The translations under genes and the position numbers were made by a program. Shown piece by piece: positions 51,459 through 60,502 of a DNA stretch of 64,000 nt. The DNA is from Natrarchaeobius halalkaliphilus. GTDB taxonomy: Archaea; Halobacteriota; Halobacteria; Halobacteriales; Natrialbaceae. The notes beneath the pieces were generated by a model. It worked only from the letters and a program-made list of their open reading frames with translations. It did no database searches and was not told where the DNA came from. Location of the stretch: NCBI RefSeq assembly GCF_003841485.1, contig NZ_REFY01000004.1:248001-312000 (forward strand). Reading direction: 5' to 3'. The first letter of the stretch is position 1. Every line of letters starts with the position of its first letter.

Positions 51459-53060
51459 TCAGCCGCGGAGTGCCCAGGAAACGAGAACGACCGCGAGCAG
51501 TCCCGTTCCGAGGGCGATCGCGGCGTTCGTCGGGTCGGAGATCTGCGCTCCCGAAACCCACCGATAGAGCGCGATGGTTCCACCGGCGACGACGGCACCG
51601 GAGAGCAGCGTTCCCCCGACGTGAACCATCTCGGCGCGGACGGTCTCGGCACCACGGCCCAGTTCCGCCCGGACGCCGTCGGCGTACTCTCCGATGTCCC
51701 AGATCACGAACGCGAAGGCGGCGGCGACGACGCCGAGTTCGATCCGATCGACGACCGCGAGACCGACGGCGAGTACGAACACGGAACCGGCCGCGAGCGC
51801 ACCGCCGATCGCGCGTGCGGGCACCAGCCGGAACACCCGCACCATCGTCACGGTCGATAGCACCGACGAGAGGGCGAACAGTGCGAGGACGAGAACGGCC
51901 GCGGCCAGTGCGAACGGTGGGAACGACGCCAGAAGCTCGAGAACCGACGGTGGAGCCGTTCCCTCGAGCACCGCCGCCGGATCGACGGCCAGAACGGCGT
52001 CCGAGAGCGCGAACGCGAGGACCACTGCGACGAGAGCCCCGCCGATCGCCGGTCCGGACACTCGCGCGAGGACGACGGCGATATCGCGGCGGAGCGTTCG
52101 TCGACCCCACTCGAGAGCGGCGAGTGAGACGGCCAGCCCGAACAGCGAGAGCAGCCCGAGTCGGATCGACGAGTCCGTCACGAGGGTCGCGATGGCGATT
52201 CCGATCGGATGGGGAAGTTCAGCGACAACGGCGGGCGGCGTCAGGGGAACCTCCTCGATCCGTTCCGTCACGGTTGGGGTGACGAACGCCGCGAGCGCAA
52301 GGGCTATCGCGAGCCGAATCGCGTACGAGCACACCCGCGTGGCTGTGGCGACCGCGTCGGAAAACGCGGTCCGACGATCCGGCGGGATGACGCGCTCGAG
52401 TGGAACGTACGCGAGACAGTAGCTCGTCGACAGCGCGGCACCGAACAGGAGACCAGCGAACCAGACGACCGCCCACGATCCGTCGGCAACGACGAGGACG
52501 TTCCAGATCGCATCCAAGGTGTCCGCCGCCGCGGTACCGGCGCGCTCGCGGGCGGTCGATTCGGGGAGTATCCGAGCGACGACGACGGCTCCGACGCCGA
52601 CGGCGGCGAGCATCGTTCCGGTCGCACCCCGTCGCGCACCGCCGTGTCCGAGACGGTGCCAAGAGACGAGTCCCGACGCGAGCCCGGCCACGACGAGCGC
52701 CCACACGGTCAGTCCGGCGAAGAGGCCAACGCCGCCGGAGACGACGAGCGCACCCGCCAGCACGGCCGGCGAGACCATCAGGAGCGCCGTCGGAACCGAG
52801 ACGATGCCGCCCACCGTCCGGACGATCGGCCGATCGCTGGCGAGCAACACCGTCGCGAGCGCGGCGACCAGCCCTGCGACGGTCGCGAAGACGGCGAGAG
52901 CGGTGCCGACCAGCGCCGAACCCACCACGACCGCGACGGCGAGCGTACAGCCGATCGTCGCGACGTCGCTCGCCGTCGGTCGGGCGAGTGCCGTGCGGAC
53001 CTGTTGGACCGTCGACGAGAGGAGAGCCCGGCCCTCCCGTCTGAGCCGATCGGTCGTCAC
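51459..53060 (-). CDS. Polytopic membrane protein, DUF7519-like
   Basis: A 533-residue protein with about 13-15 hydrophobic helices and few charged loops; after a short soluble start (MTTDRLRREGRALLSSTVQQ) it consists of membrane helices such as LAVAVVVGSALVGTALAVFA. It ends in IALGTGLLAVVLVSWALRG. I recall a haloarchaeal family of this kind (DUF7519) accompanying DUF58 and MoxR genes, but the name is tentative. Its ATG overlaps the DUF58 stop by 4 bp, so the two are translationally coupled. Confidence 0.8.
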   Translation of the reverse strand: MTTDRLRREGRALLSSTVQQVRTALARPTASDVATIGCTLAVAVVVGSALVGTALAVFATVAGLVAALATVLLASDRPIVRTVGGIVSVPTALLMVSPAVLAGALVVSGGVGLFAGLTVWALVVAGLASGLVSWHRLGHGGARRGATGTMLAAVGVGAVVVARILPESTARERAGTAAADTLDAIWNVLVVADGSWAVVWFAGLLFGAALSTSYCLAYVPLERVIPPDRRTAFSDAVATATRVCSYAIRLAIALALAAFVTPTVTERIEEVPLTPPAVVAELPHPIGIAIATLVTDSSIRLGLLSLFGLAVSLAALEWGRRTLRRDIAVVLARVSGPAIGGALVAVVLAFALSDAVLAVDPAAVLEGTAPPSVLELLASFPPFALAAAVLVLALFALSSVLSTVTMVRVFRLVPARAIGGALAAGSVFVLAVGLAVVDRIELGVVAAAFAFVIWDIGEYADGVRAELGRGAETVRAEMVHVGGTLLSGAVVAGGTIALYRWVSGAQISDPTNAAIALGTGLLAVVLVSWALRG

Positions 53061-54355
53061 TGCGCCCCCCTCCCTCCTGAGCCGCCCGCTCGCCCGGCGT
53101 TTTCTCCCCTTTCGCGAAACGCGCGCGCGAGATCGACGGAGATCGGATCCTGGAGATTCCAGTCGACGACCGGAACGCCGACGCTTCGAAGCTCGTCGAT
53201 TCGGTTGGTCCGGACGAGACCGGCGATTCGAGCACCCGGTGGAACCGACCGTGAGGCGACGCCGGTCGTCAGATCGGGGGTAACAACCGTGACGTCTCGA
53301 TCACGGGTTCGAAGCGTCTCCGCGAGGTCGACGGCGTCGCGATCGGTCAGTGGCGTACAGAGGACGACCTGGGCCCGCCGCGGAAGGCGGCGCTCCAGAT
53401 CGACCGCGAGCGAGCCGCCGTCAGCGATCGTTCGCTGGCCGTCGGCCGTGTCCTCCCAGCGCCGACGAACGCCGTCTTCGGCCGCCGGCCGGATCCAGGT
53501 GTCGCCCGAGAGGGTCGCCACACCGGTCCGATTGCCGTCCTCGAGCGATCCGACGACGCCGCGCGAGGCGGCATAAAGCGTGAGATCGTAGGAATCGGGA
53601 CCGCCATCGAGCGAGCCGCGATGAACCTCCGGACGGTCGTCGACGACGAACACGACGGTCACTGCCCGCTCCTCGCGGTACTCGATCGTCGCGAGTTCGC
53701 CGGTTCGGGCGAAGCGGTGCCAGTCGATCCGATTGATCGGATCGCCTCGTCGATAGCTCCGCGTCGAAAAGAACTCGATGCCGCTGCCACCGTCGTCGGT
53801 GGGCGTCTGACCGACGAACTGGATCGTCCGATCCTGAACGGGGAACGAATCGAGGAGCGTTTCACAGCGAAACGTGGTCTCCCCCTCGGGCTCTCGCTTC
53901 TCGGTCACGGCCGTCGTCGCGGACAGCGAACGGACTCGGATCGTCGCGGGTCCGAACGCGAACTCGCCTCGAGGCGGCCGAAGTTCGTACGTGTGCGTGA
54001 TCGTTTCGCCGGGCCGGATTGCGGTCGCGAATCCGAGAGCGCCGTCGGTCACCGGAACCGAATCCGGCGGATCGTCAGCGAGACGGACGTCCGGAAGGAC
54101 CCGGTCGCCGTCGTTGGTCACCGCCAGCGTCACCGTGACCGGTCGTCCGGGTGGCACGCGCGACTCCTCGAGTCGGCGCTCGAGACAGAGGTCGACGTCG
54201 GGTTCGGCGCTCAGTTGTCCGACGAGGACGAATCCGAGTGCGACCACCGCGAGGACGAACAGTCCGGGGATACCGAGTGCGACGGCGAGCAGAGACGAGA
54301 GCAGCGCCACCACGAGCGCACCCTGCCAGCGTGCCCGGCGGACGACGTCGCTCAT
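53057..54355 (-). CDS. DUF58 protein
   Basis: A 432-residue protein anchored by two hydrophobic helices at the N-terminus (WQGALVVALLSSLLAVALG and GLFVLAVVALGFVLVG). An Ig-like beta domain follows, with PGRPVTVTLAVTNDGD and RPPRGEFAFGPATIRV, and then the DUF58 core: STRSYRRGDPINRIDWHRFARTGEL (about 220-240) and a vWA-like fold with VTVVFVVDDRPEV. DUF58 proteins act with MoxR ATPases in an unknown assembly process at the cell surface. ATG 54355 is preferred over a GTG at 54412. The DUF7519-like gene starts within its stop. Confidence 0.9.
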   Translation of the reverse strand: MSDVVRRARWQGALVVALLSSLLAVALGIPGLFVLAVVALGFVLVGQLSAEPDVDLCLERRLEESRVPPGRPVTVTLAVTNDGDRVLPDVRLADDPPDSVPVTDGALGFATAIRPGETITHTYELRPPRGEFAFGPATIRVRSLSATTAVTEKREPEGETTFRCETLLDSFPVQDRTIQFVGQTPTDDGGSGIEFFSTRSYRRGDPINRIDWHRFARTGELATIEYREERAVTVVFVVDDRPEVHRGSLDGGPDSYDLTLYAASRGVVGSLEDGNRTGVATLSGDTWIRPAAEDGVRRRWEDTADGQRTIADGGSLAVDLERRLPRRAQVVLCTPLTDRDAVDLAETLRTRDRDVTVVTPDLTTGVASRSVPPGARIAGLVRTNRIDELRSVGVPVVDWNLQDPISVDLARAFRERGENAGRAGGSGGRGAQ

Positions 54356-54437
54356 CGTATTCCCATCCTGAGGTGTCCCCGATCGGTGCGTCCGTCGTCG
54401 TTTCCGTCCCACCGTTCCTCGGCGCTATTCGTTCCTC

Positions 54438-55142
54438 TCACGCGGCCTCACCTCCGCTTTCCTCCCGTGGCGTTCTCGGCCGCTCCGGTGGCGTCGACTG
54501 GATCGCATCGATCTCGTCGATCGTGTGCTCGAGACTCCGGACGAAGGGATCGACGCCGCTGACGAGATCGAACAGCCAGATCCAGACCGGTGTCGACGGC
54601 CCCGACTCGCTCGCGAGCAACGCCGCCGCACGCGGATCGTCGGTCCAGCTCCCGTCCTCGATCGCGGCCGCCGCGTCGTCGGTCGAGTGACCGCGGCTGG
54701 TGGCATACGCCCTCGTCGCGATCGGTCGGAGCGAGTCGATCACCTGCGTTCGCGCCTTCGATCGGACCTCGTGGGACCTGCCGTCGTAATCCGTCGCGCG
54801 CTCGACGTCCCCGTCGATCGATGCACCGACGATCGGACTGCGCCGTGCGTCGCTATCCCGATCGACTCGAGACGCTGCGCTCGAGTCGGCCGCCTCGACC
54901 AGCGGGTCCGTCGACGACGCTCGAAGCTTCCCCGAGATGCCGATCGTCGGTGCAAATAAGGCGAGCGCGAGTACGGCGACCAACAGGAGCGTCGCGGGAT
55001 CGACGAGCGCCACCAGCGCCTCGAGTGCGAACAGTTCGTGGGCGAGCGCCGGCCGAAAGGCGAACGTCGCCCCGACGGCGACCGATGCGCCCGCAACGAG
55101 CGTGACGACGAGGAGTCCGAGCCGCGACGGGGCTCGGTTCAT
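54438..55142 (-). CDS. Membrane protein, DUF7269-like
   Basis: A 234-residue protein. Two transmembrane helices are near the N-terminus (LGLLVVTLVAGASVAVGATF and PATLLLVAVLALALFAPTIG), then a soluble acidic domain with helices ARTQVIDSLRPIATRAYATS and WIWLFDLVSGVDPFVRSLEH. I associate it with a small haloarchaeal family (DUF7269) in the DUF58 cluster, without certainty. Its ATG overlaps the stop of the DUF4129-like gene (ATGA), and 82 bases separate it from the DUF58 gene. Its role is unknown. Confidence 0.75.
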   Translation of the reverse strand: MNRAPSRLGLLVVTLVAGASVAVGATFAFRPALAHELFALEALVALVDPATLLLVAVLALALFAPTIGISGKLRASSTDPLVEAADSSAASRVDRDSDARRSPIVGASIDGDVERATDYDGRSHEVRSKARTQVIDSLRPIATRAYATSRGHSTDDAAAAIEDGSWTDDPRAAALLASESGPSTPVWIWLFDLVSGVDPFVRSLEHTIDEIDAIQSTPPERPRTPREESGGEAA

Positions 55143-57049
55143 TCGTCGCCGTCCTCCGTCGCCGTCACGTCGTCGGACGCCGTGGTTCTGGTCGATTCGG
55201 CTTCACCGGACGAGTCCGTCGCTGAAACGGATTCCTCGAGCGACGTTCGAAGCTGATCGTGAGCGGTCGCGGTCGTCTCGACGTACGGCTCCGGATCACG
55301 AGCGCCGTACTCGACGTCTCGAAAGGAACCGGTGATCGTTTCGACCGGCTCTGGCGGAGCACCGGCTCGTTTCGCATCCCGGGAGACGTCGGCCGGAGTC
55401 GCCGTCCCGATCGCAGAGCGCGGCAGCGTCGACGCGGAGATGACGCTTTCGAACGCATCCCGGATTCGTTCGCGCGCACTGCCGTGCGTTCCTTCGTCCG
55501 CCACCGTCTCGATCTGGGCGTTATCGTCGACGAGTCCGAGCGTCGATCCGACGTCTCGAGTCCGCCTTCGAACGGATCCGGCGACGCTCGCGAGTGCGTC
55601 GCGGAGCAGTCCGGGCACCTCGGTGAGCGAAGTCAGTCTCGAGAGCGCCGTGATCGCGCGCTCGAGCACCTGAGCGCAGGCGACGACGACGGACAGAACC
55701 GCCGAGACGAATCGGCCGGGAATCGAACGCAGCGTTCCGATCGGGTCGTCCCGCGCGTAGAGGACGTAGCCGAGTGCGACCAACGCGAGCGCGATCCCCA
55801 CCGCGAGGAGGATCGAGTTCGAGGAGCCAGGGACGCTATCCTCGAGCGTCGATTCGCCATCCTGTCCCGATTCGGCCGCAGCCCCCTCCTCGTCGGAGTC
55901 GGCCGTTGGGTCGTCGTTTCCGTCCGCGTCTGGATCGCTGTCTGCGGTCCCGTCGCCGGACGAGTCGTGTTCGGTCGTCGACTCGTCGCTCGTCGAGAAC
56001 TGCGCCGAGTCAGCGTCCCCGCTCTCGGTCGTGTCGCTCTCGACACCGTCCGCGTCCGAGTCGGTGGAACTGTCCGCGTCCGGGTCGGTGAGATCGTCCG
56101 CATCCGGATCGGCGGTGTCGTCGCCGGAACTCCCTCCGTAGTCGTCCTCACCGGCCGTTGACTCGCCGTCGTCACCGGGGCCGACGCTCGAGTCCTCGAG
56201 TTCCTCGTCTTCGGGTGGTTCACCGTCGGCGATCTCGCCGGTATCGTCCGCTACCTCGAGCGGTTCACCGCCGTTTGATTCCGACTCGGGCGAGTGGTCT
56301 CCATCGATTCGAGCGTCGTTCTCGTTCGTCCGCTCGCCCGCGTCCGGGTCGGTGTCGTTCGCGTCGTTCTCCGGTACGAGCAGTGATCCGAACTCGCCAC
56401 CCATTCCCGATTCGGTGGTGGCGTCCTCGACGCCGTCCGCTGGTTCGAGATCATCGTCCGAGAGCTCCGACGGAGACGCCCCGCTCTCGTCGGTCTCGCT
56501 GGCGTCGGTCGTCCCTCCGGTCGAATCGGCGGCCGCTACCGGATCCGCGTCGTCGGGTGAATCACCCTGAACCGACGAAAACAGGGTTCCGAGACCGTAG
56601 AGGGCTGCACCTGCGAGCGTCTCGGCCGGTCCGTCGGCCGGCGTTCCGTCCTCGAGTGCCGAAGCGCTGTCGTCCGGATGTGCGTCGCCGCGATCGGTTC
56701 CGGGCTCGCCAAAGTCGACGTCCGCGTCCGCTCCGCTGTCCGCGTCAGCGCCCCCACCGTCCGCCTCTCTGCCGTCACCATCGACGCGGTCCTCGCGTTC
56801 GGTCGTCGATCGCTGGACGTCGCCCTCGGATGGGTGGTCCGCCTGCTGTATCGGCGTCTCGGCCGTTCGATCGTCGGCTGCGTTGCCGGCAAGCCCGCTC
56901 GCGGGCGAGTGCGACGCGAGTATCGGCATCGCACCCGCTGCGAGCAAGAGCCCGAATACGGCACAGATAGCGGCGGCCACTGCAAGTGATCGTCGTCCGG
57001 CGTTCGACCCGACTGCCATTACTCGGCGTATACCACGATAAACAGACAT
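55139..57049 (-). CDS. Signal-anchored acidic protein with DUF4129-like C-terminus
   Basis: A 636-residue protein. The N-terminal hydrophobic segment (LAVAAAICAVFGLLLAAGAM) is a signal peptide. Residues about 45-390 are a highly acidic, repetitive, disordered stretch rich in D, E, S, G and T (for example SSTDSDADG repeats). One transmembrane helix follows (ILLAVGIALALVALGYVLYA), and the C-terminal 130 residues resemble DUF4129 (PADVSRDAKRAGAPPEPVET, DVEYGARDPEPYVE). DUF4129 often pairs with transglutaminase-like DUF58/MoxR systems. M11 (57019) is an alternative start. It is the first gene of a four-gene operon. Confidence 0.78.
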   Translation of the reverse strand: MSVYRGIRRVMAVGSNAGRRSLAVAAAICAVFGLLLAAGAMPILASHSPASGLAGNAADDRTAETPIQQADHPSEGDVQRSTTEREDRVDGDGREADGGGADADSGADADVDFGEPGTDRGDAHPDDSASALEDGTPADGPAETLAGAALYGLGTLFSSVQGDSPDDADPVAAADSTGGTTDASETDESGASPSELSDDDLEPADGVEDATTESGMGGEFGSLLVPENDANDTDPDAGERTNENDARIDGDHSPESESNGGEPLEVADDTGEIADGEPPEDEELEDSSVGPGDDGESTAGEDDYGGSSGDDTADPDADDLTDPDADSSTDSDADGVESDTTESGDADSAQFSTSDESTTEHDSSGDGTADSDPDADGNDDPTADSDEEGAAAESGQDGESTLEDSVPGSSNSILLAVGIALALVALGYVLYARDDPIGTLRSIPGRFVSAVLSVVVACAQVLERAITALSRLTSLTEVPGLLRDALASVAGSVRRRTRDVGSTLGLVDDNAQIETVADEGTHGSARERIRDAFESVISASTLPRSAIGTATPADVSRDAKRAGAPPEPVETITGSFRDVEYGARDPEPYVETTATAHDQLRTSLEESVSATDSSGEAESTRTTASDDVTATEDGDE

Positions 57050-57146
57050 TTACCTCTTGTTGCAGTGTCCGAATCGACCGCGTTTCGGTCGGGACGGACG
57101 GCGGCCTCCGTGACTGTCCACGCCGGGTTCGTCAAGAACCGTTCGA

Positions 57147-57626
57147 TCAGGAGCCCCAGAAGTTTTCGCGACTGCCGAGATGCTCGCGCTCGCCGCGACT
57201 GGCGGTTCCGTCTGAGTCCGTGCCGTCCGCCTCAGTCGTTCCATCTACCGGTCTCTCGTCGTCCGTTCCATCCGCTTCGTCCGCGTCGTCCTCGAGCGGA
57301 AGAATCTCGAGTTCTTCGGCGCGTGCGTGATTGCTGTGAACTCGCGTAATTTCGACTCGAGCGCGGGCCTCCGGCAACACGCCGTCGACCATGACGATGA
57401 ATCCGTCCTCGGTTCGACCGACGCCGGCACCGCTTTCGTGCATGTCGACAACGTCGATAACGACCTCTTCGCCCGACTTTACCGGCTGGGTTTTGAGATC
57501 GTCGATCGGCTGGCTGTAGTGTTGACACCACTCTTTGCCACCGCGGTCCCCGTAGTGTTGACACCCCATCCCGGAGATCCGTTCGGAAAAGCTCGGACAG
57601 TCGTCGGCGAGTGGACAGTCTGCCAT
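57147..57626 (-). CDS. TRAM-domain protein with cysteine-rich N-terminus
   Basis: A 159-residue protein. The N-terminus (MADCPLADDCPSFSERISGM then GCQHYGDRGGKEWCQHY) has five cysteines and may bind zinc or Fe-S. Residues about 53-110 form a TRAM RNA-binding barrel: VKSGEEVVIDVVDMHESGAG, VGRTEDGFIVMVDGVLPEAR, ARVEITRVHSNHARAE. The remainder is a disordered acidic tail. TRAM proteins bind tRNA or other RNA. ATG 57626 starts the conserved part; the frame extends to 57722. It is divergent from etfB. The function is unknown. Confidence 0.85.
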   Translation of the reverse strand: MADCPLADDCPSFSERISGMGCQHYGDRGGKEWCQHYSQPIDDLKTQPVKSGEEVVIDVVDMHESGAGVGRTEDGFIVMVDGVLPEARARVEITRVHSNHARAEELEILPLEDDADEADGTDDERPVDGTTEADGTDSDGTASRGEREHLGSRENFWGS

Positions 57627-57778
57627 ATACGTAGTACCGGTGGCGTCGTTAAACCGTTTCCGTCTCATAGCGGGCGTCACGACCGACAGCGGGCGCCCTA
57701 GCCAGCCACTTGTAAACACCAACTGAGGGAAGTCCCGTTTCGAAAACGTTTACGGGAGTGCGGTTGGAGTGATGAACG

Positions 57779-58567
57779 ATGAAAATCCTCGTTACGGTCA
57801 AAGAAGTCGGGACCGTCGAAGACGAGTTCGACATCGAGGGGACCACGATCGCGGATCGCTCTCTCAACGTCGATCTCAACGAATGGGACGACTACGCGAT
57901 CGAAGAAGCAGTTCAGCTTCAGGAAGCGGGCATCGCTGACGAGGTCGTCGCCGTCACGATCGGTCCCGAAGACTGTGAACAGACCATCCGGCAGGCGCTT
58001 GCGAAAGGTGCCGACCGGGCGATTCGCGTCTGGGACGACGCCATCGCGGATTCCGATCTGCTCGACGTCGGGGCGAAAACGGAGATTCTCGGTGCCGTCG
58101 TCGAAGACGAAGCGCCGGATCTCGTCCTGACGGGCGTCCAGGCGGACGACGATAGTTTCGGTGCGACCGGCGTCTCCGTAGCCGACGCCGTCGGCTACGA
58201 GTGGGCCGCCGTCGTCAACCATCTCGAGCGCGAGTTCGACGACGCGGTCTCGCTGCGACGCGAGCTTGAGGGCGGCGTCGAGGAACTTACGACCGTCGAA
58301 CTCCCGGCCGTATTGACGATCCAGACGGGGATCAACGAGCCGCGGTACGCGAGCCTTCGGGGCATTCGTCAGGCACAGCGAAAGGAACTCGCAGTGGCGG
58401 ACCTGGCGGAACTCGGAATCGACGAGGACACGGTCGAACCGACGCTCGAGCTGACGGAGATGTACGAACCCGAGAGCGAAAGCGACGTGACCGTCTGGGA
58501 GGGAGGAGCCGACGACACGGCCTCCGAGCTCGCTGCGTTGCTCCGTGAGAAAGGGGTGGCACAATGA
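57779..58567 (+). CDS. etfB: Electron transfer flavoprotein beta subunit
   Basis: A 262-residue protein. EtfB forms a heterodimer with EtfA and passes electrons from acyl-CoA-type dehydrogenases toward the quinone pool. The nucleotide-binding part reads MKILVTVKEV, LNEWDDYAIEEAVQLQEAG, AVTIGPEDCEQTIRQALAKGADRAI and the family's ADDDSFGATGVSVAD. It ends in an acidic tail with ESDVTVWEGG. The ATG at 57779 has a TTTACG TATA-like element about 28 bases upstream. The etfA ATG overlaps its stop (ATGA). Confidence 0.95.
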   Translation: MKILVTVKEVGTVEDEFDIEGTTIADRSLNVDLNEWDDYAIEEAVQLQEAGIADEVVAVTIGPEDCEQTIRQALAKGADRAIRVWDDAIADSDLLDVGAKTEILGAVVEDEAPDLVLTGVQADDDSFGATGVSVADAVGYEWAAVVNHLEREFDDAVSLRRELEGGVEELTTVELPAVLTIQTGINEPRYASLRGIRQAQRKELAVADLAELGIDEDTVEPTLELTEMYEPESESDVTVWEGGADDTASELAALLREKGVAQ

Positions 58568-59517
58568 CGGACGTACTCGTCGTTGCCGAGCACCGTCGCG
58601 GCGAGGTACGCGACGCCAGCTACGAGGTCATCACCGCGGGCCGCGAACTCGCGGCCGAGACGGGCGGCGAGCTACACGTCGCCGTCATCAGCGGAACCGT
58701 CGACGGGTTCGCAGAGAAGTGCAACCGTGACGGTGTCGACGCCGTCCACACCGTCGATCACGGCGAGGAGTTCAACCACGGCGTCTACAGCCAGACGGTC
58801 ACAAAGCTGTTCGACGAACTCGCCCCGCAGTACGTCCTGGTACCGAACAGCGTCAACGGGCTCGACTACGCGCCGGCCGTCGCCAACCGGCTGGGACTCC
58901 CCATCGTTACCGACACGATCGACCTCGAGAGCGACGGCGACGCGCTCACGGCGACACGCGAGATGTACGGCGGCAAGGTCGAGACGACGGTCGCACTCGA
59001 GGGCGAGGCCGTCGTTACGATCCGCGGTGCTGAGTGGCCGGCTGCCGAAGGGACCGGCGATGCGACGGTCGAGTCGTTCGATCCCGAGATCGACGAGTCC
59101 GCACTCGGCTCGAACGTCACCGGCTTCGAAGAGGTCGCCGGCGGCGACGTCGACATCAGCGACGCCGAAGTCCTCGTCTCCGTCGGCCGCGGGATCGACG
59201 AGGAAGAGAATCTGGAGATTATTCGCGACCTCGCTGATGCACTCGGCGCGACGGTCTCATCCTCGCGTCCGATCGTCGACAACGGCTGGCTGCCGAAGAA
59301 CCGCCAGGTCGGTCAGTCCGGGAAAGTCGTCACGCCGGACGTCTACATCGCGATCGGGATCTCCGGTGCGGTCCAACACGTCGCGGGGATGAAAGGGTCG
59401 GACACGATCGTGGCGATCAACACCGATCCGAACGCGCCGATCATGGATATCGCGGATTACGCGATTCACGACGACCTCTTCGACGTCGTCCCCGCCCTGA
59501 CCGCCGAGTTCCAGTAG
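58564..59517 (+). CDS. etfA: Electron transfer flavoprotein alpha subunit
   Basis: A 317-residue protein that carries the FAD in its C-terminal domain. The signature is SSRPIVDNGWLPKNRQVGQS then GKVVTPDVYIAIGISGAVQH with AGMKGSDTIVAINTDPNAPI, the canonical EtfA motif. The N-terminal domain (VLVVAEHRRGEVRDASYEVI) is the usual alpha/beta unit. It is coupled with etfB through a 4-bp overlap. No EtfAB-dehydrogenase or EtfD gene lies beside it; the partner is encoded elsewhere. Confidence 0.96.
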   Translation: MTDVLVVAEHRRGEVRDASYEVITAGRELAAETGGELHVAVISGTVDGFAEKCNRDGVDAVHTVDHGEEFNHGVYSQTVTKLFDELAPQYVLVPNSVNGLDYAPAVANRLGLPIVTDTIDLESDGDALTATREMYGGKVETTVALEGEAVVTIRGAEWPAAEGTGDATVESFDPEIDESALGSNVTGFEEVAGGDVDISDAEVLVSVGRGIDEEENLEIIRDLADALGATVSSSRPIVDNGWLPKNRQVGQSGKVVTPDVYIAIGISGAVQHVAGMKGSDTIVAINTDPNAPIMDIADYAIHDDLFDVVPALTAEFQ

Positions 59518-59590
59518 GCCCGAGCGAGTATCCGATCGGGACCCTTTTCGAACCGTCACCTACTTTTTCACCCTCTCCTAAGGACCGGCA

Positions 59591-60433
59591 ATGGAACTTC
59601 TGGAGCGCCGTCGGGCGCTGGTCGAAGCGCGTCTCGTCGACGTCATCGACGGACTCGAGCCCGAGACGCTCACCGAAGAAGTTCGCCACGTCGCACTGTC
59701 GGGTGGGAAACGGGTTCGACCGATGGTTACCATCCTGACGTGCGAGACGGTCGGCGGCGTCGCCGAGGACGCGGTCGACTTCGGCGTCGGTATCGAACTC
59801 GTTCACAACGCCTCGCTCGTCATCGACGACATCATCGATCGGTCGGAGCTTCGCCGCGGGACGGGGAGCGCCTGGGCCGAGTTCGGCCACGGACCCGCGA
59901 TCATCACGAGCGACGGGCTCCTTGGCGAAGCGTTCGCGCTGTTTTCCGCCGATCCACACGCGACGCGCGTGGTGTCGGAGGCCATGGTCGAACTCGGCAT
60001 CGGTGAAGCGACCGAACTGTCGGCACAGCCGGACTGCGAGGAGGAGTACATGACTCTCGCGAGACGCAAGACCGGTGCCCTCTTTCGAGCAGCGGCGGAA
60101 CTGGGCGCGATCGCCGCCGATTCGGATCCCGTCACCGTCGAAGCGGTCGGGGAGTACGCAGAACGGGTCGGCGTCGCCTTCCAGATCCGCGACGACGTCC
60201 TCGACGCCGTCGCAGACGCAGATGACCTGGGGAAACCGACCGGACACGACGCCGTCCTCGAGCGCCCATCGGTGGTACAGGTCACGGACCTGACGCCCGA
60301 AGAAGCCAACGACCGCGCGCGGACCGAAGCCGATCGGGCGATCGACGCCCTCGAGCGCGTCGACGTTTCGGATCCCGAAGCGAGAGGCTACCTGCTCGAT
60401 CTGGCGGAGTTCGTCGTCGAGCGAGAACGGTGA
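59591..60433 (+). CDS. Isoprenyl diphosphate synthase
   Basis: A 280-residue polyprenyl synthase. It condenses isopentenyl diphosphate units; its product could be geranylgeranyl diphosphate for archaeal lipids or a longer chain. The first Asp-rich motif is VIDDIIDRSELRRG (about residues 77-90) and the second FQIRDDVLDAVADADDLGK (about 198-216). The N-terminal ALSGGKRVRP motif also binds isopentenyl diphosphate. The family is clear but chain length cannot be read from this. It follows etfA after 73 bases on the same strand. Confidence 0.93.
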   Translation: MELLERRRALVEARLVDVIDGLEPETLTEEVRHVALSGGKRVRPMVTILTCETVGGVAEDAVDFGVGIELVHNASLVIDDIIDRSELRRGTGSAWAEFGHGPAIITSDGLLGEAFALFSADPHATRVVSEAMVELGIGEATELSAQPDCEEEYMTLARRKTGALFRAAAELGAIAADSDPVTVEAVGEYAERVGVAFQIRDDVLDAVADADDLGKPTGHDAVLERPSVVQVTDLTPEEANDRARTEADRAIDALERVDVSDPEARGYLLDLAEFVVERER

Positions 60434-60502
60434 CGGAGCGACCTGGAACGAGGTGACTTTTCGAAGAGTTCACCAGACGCGACAGCGATAACCGGCGACC
60501 GC

